Of a stretch of DNA of 64,000 bases, positions 1-9,900 are shown piece after piece. The notes under the pieces are model-generated. The model did no database searches and was not told the origin of the DNA. It saw nothing but the letters and a program-made list of their open reading frames with translations. The DNA comes from Crotophaga sulcirostris (taxonomy: Eukaryota; Chordata; Aves; Cuculiformes; Crotophagidae). Within the stretch, counting starts at the first letter, position 1. Every line of letters starts with the position of its first letter. The position numbers and the translations under genes are program-made. The stretch covers positions 4,908,327 through 4,972,326 of the forward strand of contig VYZB01000016.1 in the NCBI GenBank assembly GCA_013397455.1, written 5' to 3'.

Positions 1-1296
1 TACAGAACAAGTCTTACAGGTGTGGCCTTCTGTATTGTTCTCCGTGTCTGAATTGAGCCTTCTTCCCTTATTTGGAATGGCAGTTGTTAGAAATTTTGGG
101 TTGGGCACTTCATGCCCCAATTGTGTTTAGCCTGTTCATTGTATTAAATTGTTTAAAATCTCCAGGAGCACAACACCCATAATCAAATTGAAGTTTGAAG
201 GCTCCACCCTTCTCTATCCCCATATCTGGTTTCTCTGCTTATTGTCCTGTCTCAGCGAAATGCAGATAGCTTGGCATGCTTTTGTACAGCACTGTTTTTA
301 TGTACTTGAGGACTGTTTATCATGCTTTTTTCTCAGACTTCTCTCAAGAATACCCACTGCTTCAAAGTCTTCTGATGGAATTCAGGATCACTTTTATTGC
401 TGGCCTCTTCAGTCTGTCTGACTTGTTGAAATGGAATCACAGAATTGGCCCTATAGTACGCTTCTCCATTACTGATTCAGAGAGATTACTTTGGACCTAC
501 TCTTCAAAATTCCTTCATACATATTTGTGAATGGAAATTAAAGAAGAGCTTATTGTTTACTGTGTCATCTTTTAAGAATTTGATGTTAGTCCCCCAAAAT
601 TAACAATCCTCAATATTTACGTTACACACGTTACCTTAAAGCTGAAAACAAAATATAATAGCTGGAATACTGAATTACATCATGAGACTGCAGTGCTAGA
701 AAGTGATGTAACATTCTTTTTGTATGAGTTCTTTAAGTTCTTTTGTCTTCATGAAAATTACAACCCACAAATAAAGCACCCACCTCTTCAATAAATTCAT
801 AGGCAAGTTAGGGAATGTTTAAGATAACCTGTTTATTTTTTTATTGTTTGTTTTTGAGATTTGAAGTCAGTTTTCCTGATCCATGCTTCAGACAAGTGGT
901 ATCTGGTCCACAGAAAACAGAAAGTTTCAGGACTATTAAGTCCTTTCAGGTTAAAACAATTGTGCAGCTTTTTATGCTTAGTTGTATTTCACAAAGTTAA
1001 TGTGCAAGCACCAATTTCTTACACTGAAGGGAAACTTTTAGCAATGGTGATGCCAGAATGATTAGAATGCCTTTGTTGAAGTGTTGAGATTTTATCTTAA
1101 TTCTTTGGTAACATAAAAATGTGCATGATCTTGCTGTGTTGCTTTTCTTCTACAGGGGGTGAGCTGAAGTCAGTAAGTTTTTGTCCATTCCTTAGATTCT
1201 TAGCTGGGCCCAAGGAAAATGGTTTAATTTAAAAGTACTAAGTATCGGAAATCCTTGCCACCATTGTTACGTTAAGGAATATTTGTTTTCCTGTAG
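1..1296 (+). other. PRIMPOL: PRIMPOL intron (left edge of window)
   Basis: No coding exon is recognisable here on either strand. The next PRIMPOL exon starts at 1297 with two bases that complete a split codon, so an upstream exon must exist, but nothing in this stretch encodes the expected preceding catalytic-domain sequence. A short stretch at about 1156-1173 is flanked by AG and a GT-like signal, but it is closed by stops in two frames and was not accepted. AT-rich intron is the best reading. Confidence 0.7.
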
Positions 1297-1459
1297 GAGT
1301 TTATACAAAGAATAGAAATTTCCGGATGTATAAATCGTCAAAAGCAGGAAAAAACGTGATACTGAAGATAGCAGAGGATAATCAGTTTGTCCCTGGCTGT
1401 GAAGAGAATGTTTCATTGGAAGAAGCATATTTTCTTTCCTCTTTGATCTGCAACATTAG
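1297..1459 (+). CDS. PRIMPOL: PRIMPOL exon: end of the AEP catalytic domain
   Basis: The acceptor CTGTAG is at 1291-1296 and the donor GTAATT starts at 1460. The exon begins with two bases of a split glycine codon and reads VYTKNRNFRMYKSSKAGKN. This is the conserved RNFR-x-YKSSK segment that contacts the incoming nucleotide in the family. It ends two bases into an arginine codon that is completed by the exon at 2759. Confidence 0.93.
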
Positions 1460-4400
1460 GTAATTTGTTAAATTCCAGTGGGATTTAAAATATTTTTAAA
1501 TACTTGTTTTAGTTATTTCAGGGATTTTTCTCCTGCAGCACTTACAAATTACTATAAATGGACAGTTATTCCATGAACATTGTTACAGTGTAATTTAGGA
1601 GTTTCCTGTAGAATTTCTTGTTTTTGAAGAAAAAATTTTTTGGTACTCTCCTTTTTTTTTTTTAAACCTACCTTCAAATGTTTAAAGAACATGTGGTCCA
1701 GCTTCTGAGTGGTCCCTTATTTCTCTATACACACTCAAAATGCTGAAATATAACCATTACAAAGTTTGGTTGGATTTTGTATAGTTCTGAACGGAAAAAT
1801 TACAGATTTCCAATCAATTAAATATAAAGAGTCTAAATATTTTCTGAATTACGATAAAAAAATACGGACTTTTGTACATGTTTACTTGCATACCAGGTTT
1901 CCCGTTTGGTATGGACATGTCCTTAGGCTGGATACTGGTACATAAAATAATCAGGTTTACTGCATCTAATCTAAACCTGAGATACATCTTGCCCTTCAAC
2001 AACTGTATCTTAAGGTGATCCTAATCATTACTGTGCCAGAAAGGTTAAAATGATACAGACATCTGTATAATATTACGTATAATATTTTTATTTAAAGCAT
2101 GTATTTGTTGTGACTTCAGTTTTTCTCTCCTGACATGTTCATTATCCTGAGTGGATGCCAGTAGCCCTGTAGCATAAATTGTGTAGTGTATTCAGATCAT
2201 ATGTATCAGCTGAGTTGGTCATAAATATGGATGAGAACTTCTGCCCTGTTGAATTTAGCCTTCTGTGATCATCTGACTTCCAGCAAGTAATGGGGCAAGG
2301 AAAAGCAGTTCATTGTAGAGAGGAAGAAACCCTGAAGCCTTTCAAAGGGTGTATATGCATAAATATTACATCTAGAGCAAACACTGCTGTAGGACTGTGG
2401 AACAGCAGTCTTTAAATGGCTGGGTCCTGGGATTTTTGCCAGGAACTAAATTTTGCTGTTCTGGAGGAGGAAACCTTGCCCTCTGTGGGTGTACGTCAGA
2501 GGAAACCATCAAAATGTGAAGAAAAAGTGCCACAGGGACAGTGAAAGGCAGCACACACAGTCACAGGATGGCTGAGGTTGGCTGGTACTGCTGGAGGTCA
2601 TCTGGTCCAAGCCCCCTGCTCAAGCAGGACCACTCAGCGCTGGCTGCCCAGGACCGTATCATGTTACGCCACACTATGTTATGTTACAGTATGTTATAGC
2701 ACAGTGTTATGTTGTAAGGAGCACACATTTTCCTTTGTATTCTCTCTTTCTTTTCCAGAGTGAGGGATGACACAAAAGTTCTGTCATCTGGCTTTTCAGA
2801 GGAGGAGAGGAAAATGCCTGCTTTTTTAAACAGTAGAACTACCAGAAGCAGTAGAGGTACCCCAAGCTTTTTCTACTTAAATTAGAAGTACAGTGACTTA
2901 CACACCTGAAAACCTCAACAAGGGCTTTTCTTCAGCCAGCTTTCTGCAGGAAGCAGAGTACAGCTGGGCTGGAGGATGCTCTGCAGCGCTTGAATGCTGC
3001 TTACCCTCCCCTCCTGCTCCCAGAGCTGTCACAGTTTGTCCCAGTTCCCTCTGTACCTTGCTGGGGGGGGGGGGGTAGTGGTTTAAAGATCTACAGGAAA
3101 TTTAAGTGGTTTTATCCCTGGTTTTATTTAAGGATGTGGTGTGATTTCTGTAAATTTTCTGTCTATGGTCTATATAATGTATAGTAGCATTACATGTTGT
3201 CATGACAAAACCAGTAAAGGTATGTGTATGTGGCCTCTTCTCAAACAGATTCAATGGAAGGTTTCCAGGAGTCACCATATCCAGAAATCGACTATTTTGT
3301 TCGTTCTTTGGTTAATAAAGATGGAGTGCAAGGAGGTAAAGATTGCTTTACTATTTACAAATGAGTGTTCTGCAGCAGTATTTTTAAAGAATTGTTTTTC
3401 CATCCCTCAGGGATAAGGCGATGGAATTACTTCTCTGCGGACGAAATACTTGTATATGATATTTCTGGTTACCGTTGGTGTGAAAATATTGGAAGAGCTC
3501 ACAAAAGTAACAATATAATGTATGTTCTTTAACTATTCACTTTAAAACAGCTTTATTTATTTTCCTGCTCAACTCTTACTCTGTAAACTCTGAAATTTCT
3601 AGTCTCTGTGGGGATAGAACCCTTTTTTTTTTACTTAAAAAAACCCTTTATTTTTCTCCAAAGTTTACTTTGTGGTAATAGAACTTGTACTTCTAATATT
3701 TCTATGAAATAATCTTCATGCTATTTAAAATATGTGCCTAAAGATGCTAACATACACAAATTGGAGTATGCAAAAGCTATTAAGTGGCACTGTGCTTTGA
3801 TGCTTCTTAGCCAGGAAGCTGAACAATCAGAAATAAGATAAAGAAAACAGACCACTTTTAAATTCATTTACAGTGCATCTTAAGTTACATTCTTATGTTA
3901 CTAAAATGAAAAAGGTAGCTCATGCCACCACTTTAGTCAAGAAGCTTTACCAGTGACTCTACAAGGACTTGGACTTCTCATTGTTTTAGCAAAGTAAGTG
4001 TTAAGAAGTCAGGGTTTTTTAGATGTCATTAGAATTAATAGGAATATCCTCACTTAAAAATAATTCTACATAACTTTTAAAATAACTGAAACATAAGGAA
4101 TGTGGTTTTGAGAAATATGGGTAGAACTCACCCCTCAGCCATCAGGCTAGATGCACTTGGTGTTTCTAAAGCACAGCTGAAAAAACAGGGTTATCAAATC
4201 AGTTGCCAGGAAATAGTGATTTTATCTGGCCTTCAAAATGAAATTATCTATAGCAGCAGCAGCAACAAAATCTTACCTTACAGTTAGGTCCTGTATACTA
4301 ATCTTATTTTAATGACTTTTTCTTCCAAGCTTAATGTAATGAAGTTGACTAAATCTCTTTTTTGAAATTTAATCTTAAAGAAAATATATTTTTAACTTTA

Positions 4401-6121
4401 AAAGCCTGAAGTTTATTGAAAAAATAACGAGCCTGTACAGAACAAGTATGTAATAAGTATATCAGAGTATGAAAGCAGTATCCACAAATGGGGATGAACA
4501 AAACCTGTTTACTTAGTGCCAAAGTTCCCTTCTGTTTGCATTCACTTCATTTATGTACTGTCACTCAAAACTAAACTATTTCTTTCTTAGGATTCTGGTA
4601 GACCTAAAGAAGGAAGTCTGGTATCAAAAGTGTCACGATCCAGTCTGCAGAGAACAAAACTTCAAGTCACAAAGTATGTGATTTCAAAGCAATTATGCTT
4701 AATACCTTTTGGAATGTTGACTTTAATTAATGCTGTATATTTGATATAGGTTTTCCATTACCACCTAGGATATGTCTCCCGTCTCTTTTCAAAGAGGTAT
4801 GTTCCTATTCTATCGATATGCTAAAGTTCTTGTGAGTAAAGCTGCCTCTGGAAGTCATTGAAAAGCCCCACTAAAGAGGTGTGGTGAGCTCCCTGCAGTA
4901 TTTACACTCGTATAGAATAGCTCCTCAGAGCAGCTGTGCAGGTAGGGAAGCTCCATATATTAATTTTTATGTTCTCCAGCAGCAGATCTAGCACAAGAAC
5001 TGTCAGCACAGATAAAACTAAGTTACTGGAATAGCCCAACTTCACTTGGGACTAATGATTTTCTTCTGTTTTGGTCTGAACAGCAGCTCCCAGTGCATAA
5101 ATCACAACATCACTGCAGGCACAGAATGGCAAAACTGCCTAAGTTAAGCTCTGCCCCGCTAGGTCAGCTAAGATAGAAGTGCTCCTGGAACGCTCAAGTC
5201 AATGAGTCAAATTTAAGTCAGTGACCCTTGAATTTGAAGTTGACTTAACTCCATTTGAGTATTTTAAAGCAGCTGTTTACCCACACAGGTAGGATATTTA
5301 AACTGACTTGATACCACACCTAGATTCTAAGCCATGACTGTACTAGTTTTTACACTGAGTAGGCAATAGGAGTTGCCTGTTTGCATTTTAAAATTTACAC
5401 TTTACACTTTTAAATTTCATACTGCAGATTGGCATATTAAGTTCTTAAGCAGAGCATCAATAACTGTCAGTGTTATTTGACAGAAAGTGTCATTTAAATG
5501 CATCTTTAGATCCCGACTATATCTTTAAACAGACACTAAAATTATTTTTGACCTTGTATTATTTTAAGAAGCTGTATATAACAGACGACCTGTAGTTTGC
5601 TAGATAAACAGCACATTTCTGTTCCTATTCAAATAGGCTTCCACAGGTTAATGTGGTTATAAACTAATATGCTGGGAAATCTGTCTCGTTGGCCTTCTTT
5701 CTGTAGTATCCATTACACCATGTGACGGTATGAGTTTCAGACTTCGAGGTCACAGCAGTTAAAAGTTCTAAAGGCCATTTTCATATGGAATAAATAGTAT
5801 TCTTGTTTCTAAAAGGAAGAAGAGTTTGCACTAATGAATGGAAGAGGGAACACGGAAGAAAAAGTAAACCCACGTTCTAATGTGTCAGACTTGTCAAAAA
5901 GCTCAGTATCTCAGGAACAAAGCTTGTCTCAAGGCTTCTTGTTGTCAGACAGCGAGTGGGACAATGCAAGCGATGATGCCTGTCTCCTAGAAGCTACTGA
6001 AGACGTGGAACTAGCTGAAGCTGCAAATGATAGTCTGAATCATGCCATGGAAGAGATTCCTGATGAAATTCTTTTGGAAGCTTTAAAGAAACAGGACACA
6101 TGCAGTACAGGTGGCAGCTAA
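1297..6121 (+). CDS. PRIMPOL: PRIMPOL, primase-polymerase, C-terminal part (7 exons)
   Basis: This is the 3' portion of the archaeo-eukaryotic-primase-family enzyme that re-primes DNA synthesis beyond lesions in the nucleus and mitochondria. Coding exons: 1297-1459, 2759-2856, 3249-3335, 3411-3519, 4591-4673, 4750-4796, 5816-6121 (stop TAA 6119-6121). All have AG acceptors and GT donors, and phases agree throughout, giving 296 residues plus a split first codon. The first exon carries the end of the catalytic domain, including the motif NFRMYKSSK. The middle exons carry the zinc-binding region (C...H, then CHDPVC). The last exon is acidic and carries both RPA-binding segments. It is tail to tail with CENPU. 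Exon 2759-2856 is the most diverged from the mammalian sequence I recall. The N-terminal half is outside the window, so the gene is partial only because of the window edge. Confidence 0.96.
2560..2662 (-). mobile_element. CR1 LINE 3'-end fragment in PRIMPOL intron
   Basis: The stretch beginning with TCACAGGATGG and running through a 'ggaggtcatctggtccaa' core is the reverse complement of a CR1 3' tail, so the element reads on the minus strand. It is a short, diverged, 5'-truncated copy with no coding capacity. Confidence 0.8.
2663..2718. repeat. Imperfect short tandem repeat rich in TATGTTA
   Basis: Units resembling TATGTTA(C/T) recur about every 10-20 bases directly after the CR1 fragment and about 40 bases before the splice acceptor of the PRIMPOL exon at 2759. 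It looks like slippage-derived low-complexity DNA. Confidence 0.5.
3411..3519 (+). CDS. PRIMPOL: PRIMPOL exon: zinc finger, first half (C and H ligands)
   Basis: The acceptor is CCCTCAG at 3404-3410 and the donor GTATGT starts at 3520. The exon encodes IRRWNYFSADEILVYDI and then YRWCENIGRAHKSNN. The Cys codon at 3479-3481 and His codon at 3500-3502 are the first two ligands of the C-H-C-C zinc finger, which in the family is needed for primase activity rather than polymerase activity. The exon ends two bases into a Met codon. Confidence 0.94.
4591..4673 (+). CDS. PRIMPOL: PRIMPOL exon: zinc finger, second half (C and C ligands)
   Basis: The acceptor TTTCTTAG ends at 4590 and the donor GTATGT starts at 4674. 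The exon completes the zinc-binding site: VWYQKCHDPVC, with Cys codons at 4631-4633 and 4646-4648. The finger is therefore split by an intron of about 1.07 kb between its His and third-ligand Cys. Confidence 0.94.
4797..5815 (+). other. PRIMPOL: PRIMPOL last intron
   Basis: About 1 kb between the 47-base exon 4750-4796 and the last exon. I see no exon, interspersed repeat or RNA gene in it. The donor is GTATGT and the acceptor is CTAAAAG, with a rather weak pyrimidine tract. Confidence 0.7.
5816..6121 (+). CDS. PRIMPOL: PRIMPOL last exon: RPA-binding acidic tail
   Basis: The exon opens in phase 0 with an acidic EEEFALMNG stretch, followed by a Ser-rich linker. It then carries SEWDNASDDACLLEATEDVE (RPA-binding motif A type) and EEIPDEILLEALKK (motif B type). 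These acidic amphipathic segments dock on the basic cleft of RPA70N in the human protein and recruit the enzyme to stalled forks. The stop is at 6119-6121, followed by a short tail relative to human. Confidence 0.94.
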   Translation, partial: EEEFALMNGRGNTEEKVNPRSNVSDLSKSSVSQEQSLSQGFLLSDSEWDNASDDACLLEATEDVELAEAANDSLNHAMEEIPDEILLEALKKQDTCSTGGS

Positions 6122-6484
6122 CCACAGACTTGCCTAGCAAACAGATTGCTAGCAGTGAAACCTGCAATACAGCGTGCGTATTGGATGCCTCTGTGACAGA
6201 TACTGCGCTGTAGTTCAAAAATGGTCTTCCACAGCTGTTACACAAAGAACTGAATAGCAAGCAAAGGTGTTCAAAACTGGACAGTCTTCAACAAGTATGA
6301 GAAGATGATGGAAAATTACATGGGGGCTGAAGAGTACTGGACTGAAAACTTGTCATGAATGCTGTTCCAAGATTAGCACTTTTAACACTTGCTGCTGTGC
6401 AGTTTCTGTTTTGTTAGATGTCTTATCAGTAAAACTTGGGACACAAGAATACATTTCTGTAGTTCCAGAAATGGGAGAAAATTA

Positions 6485-6490
6485 TTTATT
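6485..6490 (-). promoter_or_regulatory. CENPU: Candidate CENPU poly(A) signal AATAAA
   Basis: TTTATT on the plus strand reads AATAAA on the minus strand, 337 bases beyond the CENPU stop. A weaker ATTAAA on the minus strand at 6590-6595 is an alternative and would avoid overlap with PRIMPOL. Confidence 0.6.
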
Positions 6491-6504
6491 TTAAATACAA
6501 ATTT

Positions 6505-6510
6505 AATAAA
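6505..6510 (+). promoter_or_regulatory. PRIMPOL: PRIMPOL poly(A) signal AATAAA
   Basis: Canonical AATAAA 384 bases after the PRIMPOL stop codon, the only good candidate close downstream. A GT-rich stretch follows. Confidence 0.75.
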
Positions 6511-6826
6511 AAGATTTGTCTGTGACTAGTTCAACCAAAGCCTATGTGTTCTCTTTTAAAAGTATATATTGCTTTCAAAACTACATTACTTTAATAGCCC
6601 AACATTGTTAACAGGGCACAGAAAAGTTTTACTGTTTTAACTGGAATTGCTGTTTCACTCACAATGTCAGTGAAATTAATAAGTTCTCACAGACTATTTG
6701 GCAATAGAAAGATACAATCTCATCTTTAAACATTGAAGCAAAATACAGCAACAGTCCTTAAGCTTTAAGCACTGACCATTCTAATAATTGTTCCTAACGA
6801 ATGTCAAAAAGTCTGTTAAAAAGCAC

Positions 6827-6964
6827 TTAATGTTTCTTTGATAACTCCTCTCTTCGTACAGCCAGAGCCTCTTCCAGTTTCTTATTAATATTCTGAAAGT
6901 GTCTTTCTGCTCCTAGAATTCTCCGTGACTCCACAAGAAGAGCAGGTAGGCTGGAAGTTCCATA
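6827..6964 (-). CDS. CENPU: CENPU last coding exon
   Basis: The exon starts in phase 0 after acceptor AACAACAG and encodes [20 protein letters not shown], then [11 protein letters not shown], and ends in KKH-stop. The SLPALL...LLGAE-x-H-x-NIN pattern is the conserved C-terminus of CENP-U. The 3' UTR continues left to about 6465-6570, depending on which poly(A) signal is used. Confidence 0.94.
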   Translation of the reverse strand, partial: YGTSSLPALLVESRRILGAERHFQNINKKLEEALAVRREELSKKH

Positions 6965-9900
6965 CTGTTGTTAAAGAAATAAAAGGACAAGGGAACATTT
7001 GTAACTGATGGACAAATCATTTATATCTGTATTATTTTTTTTCCTCTGTCTGAAATGGTGCAACATGATTTTTAAAAGTGAAGAACAGCCAACATTCAAG
7101 AGTCCTCTGAAATGGTACGGGTTCCCTTACATATGGGAGGCATGTAGCATTGTCAACATAAAACACAAGGTAAAAATGGAAGGAGTTCTAAGACTACAAG
7201 AGAAGTTAATATGGTCATGAAATACGAATGTTCTTCTTAGCATTAATTGCCTTACGGAACAGAACATGTAAGTACCAGAGCTTTCCCTAACTTTGAACAG
7301 TAACAACAAAAGAAATGGGTTAGTTGTTTCTCACTGTTAATCTTCAGTTTCTACAAAAAGGACAACCATTACATTTTTATGTCCTCTGAATGCCTGGACA
7401 TAGGCACCAAAGTAACAGAATACTCTCTGAAATACTTTTTAACATGAGACCAAAAAAAAAAAAGGAGTGAGATACTGCAGTATAGTTACACCAATGATTC
7501 TCAAGTTGGTTCCATAAAGACAATTAACAAAATATTGCTGTTTAATATCAGTTAAACATTAATAGAAATGCCCATCAGGCCAGGGAAAAAAAGGTGGAGC
7601 TGATGCAGAACAGTTGAGAAACATGCAAAATATGGACTTACTACCACTTTTTCTTTTGGGTTTTCTTCTGTGTAATCTAAACAGTCTTGCTGTAGCTCCT
7701 TTAAACTGGTAAGTAATTCAGTGGCTTGCTTCAAGGAAGATTCCCTTTCTTGTAACTCAGCATATTCTCTTTGCAGTTTCTTTAATTGTGGTTCAGCTCT
7801 GAAAAAGGTCAAGGCTTTGATGACTATATTTGAATATTTATTTCAAGAGTAACGATGAACATATTTTCCCTGAAGAAGACTTATGGAATACAAAGCATAG
7901 GTTAGTATAACATACTGCTTAATTAGAACAATTAGCATATTATTTAAACAGTGCTCGAGCTGAAGCATAGCTGGGACCTGCAAACTGGATACACCTCTGC
8001 CTAAATAAACTGCAGGGCTCAGCCCATTAAATCAGCACTCCAAAAACTCAACACCAACAGCCGTTTTCACGTAATAGTGTTGCAGCACTAAAGATTTCTT
8101 AAAATTATTAAAACAACAAATGAAAAGTGAACAAGTGAAGAGAGTTTTCAGTCTCTGCAGGAATTCCAACTCCATATTGATGGATGTCTTTAATGATTTC
8201 TTCGAGTGAAGTTTGTCCATAGTACGGCAAAGAAAACAAGGCTCTCATGGCCAAAAGAGAAAGGGCTTTTAGTCTGCCTTTGTGGATGCAAGTGCTTGGC
8301 TCCCTACAGAGTTAGCATGTATGGTACGTGCAGCTTCAGGATAAAGCTGCTCACTAGTAACCAGCTGGATTTGGGGAAGTCTAGTGGTTCTTCCAAAGAA
8401 CATAATTTCTGTGTTGTGAATCTAAATGATACTTAAGATTAATGCCAAATTAGAGAAGCAGAATTGTGCAGCCACATGAGATGGAAGCAAACCATGTATT
8501 CAGAGGCATCCCTGCCAAATTGCAGAGGTGAAATACATTCTCTGACCTCAAAATCAAAAACCCCTCTGTTTTGCCTTTGGAAATTTATCATTCATCACCT
8601 CTGCAATTCCAGTTGTAATGTTAGTGTCCTTCCTAGAGCACATGGTCTGAAATATCATCCCAGTTAACAGGCAGCTAGGAGAACTTGCAAGAATGACTAT
8701 CTAGGCAACTGAAATTTGGAAAGGAAAGGTTATCCTGAGCACTTGTAAAAACAGAAAGCAATACAGAACAGAAGTAGAGATTCATCAAAATAAAATGAAA
8801 GAACAAAAAGATTATTTTCACTTCACAGTTAGAAAATACCACACTCCAAGTTCTTCAGCTATTATTGTGCATGATTAAAAACCTACCCAATGAGCTCTTC
8901 TCTGAGTTGCAACAGTCGCTGCCTTTTCTTTTTGATGTCTGTTATTACCTGAAAAAAAAATAGTGAGAAAAGTCTTTGAAACAGATTCTGTAACTTCAAA
9001 GGCAACAACTCAAATGCCACTGGCTTTTTTTTCTTTGAGGTTTTATTCTTCTGATTCTGTGTGTGGAAGACTCCAAGATACCAGACCTTAAAAACTGCCA
9101 TATTTGAAAATCATATTTTAGACAATTTAAAGACTATTGAAGTGTAAAACTCTCATCTCCATCCAAAATTTCTCTTAAGGAACACTCAATTTACAAGCAT
9201 ACAAGAGCAGTTTGTGACATTTTAAACTCGATGAACTCTTGCAGGTTTGTGTTCATTTCTGTTTGAAAAAGGCAAAGTAATAAGAAGGTACACTTAGTAT
9301 GATTGGCATAACAAAGGAAGGCACTAAGGATAATTAAGCTTTCTTTAAAGCAACATTCAATTAAAAAAAATCCAACTAACTATAAACTTAAATTTAGAAA
9401 CCACAAAGCTAATTTTAAACAAACGTCCAAGAGGCAAAATAAAGATAACCGAGTGGTTGTGGATGTATTAAAATTTTCATTTTACATGCAGCGTAGCTTA
9501 CTGTATCACCTCAAATTCACAAGACTTTAGCACTTTAATTGCCACCTCTGAGAATAAGCTTTCTTTCTGTTGACTTGTTAAAAGCTATTTTGTCATTGAA
9601 AAGTTTGCAGAACAGGTTCATCTGGGCAGAAAGCCTCTGGCAGCCAGTGCCTAACCTGCTCTTGAGTATCTCTACTGTATGGCATTCACCTCTCTCCTGA
9701 TGAAACCAGTGCAATGATTTTCCGCTCTTACACTGCTTCCTCCTCCTGGCAATATTCCCCTGTTGCATTTTCAATCAGTTACTGCACATTCTGAATGAAG
9801 AGAAGAACTGCCTTTCTCCAAACAAAAACCTTGAATATATTTAGGGAATGCAGTTCCCTTGGACTTCTCTCCTTTAAACTAAGGAATCCAATTCTATCCT

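Larger units (their letters stand above)
6122..6530 (+). other. PRIMPOL: PRIMPOL 3' UTR
   Basis: Non-coding sequence from the stop codon to the poly(A) signal at 6505-6510, with cleavage expected about 10-25 bases further. It is about 400 bases long with no recognised repeat. Its end overlaps the likely 3' end of the oppositely oriented CENPU transcript. Confidence 0.7.

Noticed and set aside
1156..1173. Possible PRIMPOL micro-exon between TACAG and GTAAG-like signals
   Set aside because: Two frames contain stops and the third does not match expected PRIMPOL sequence; the bases before 1297 are better left as intron.
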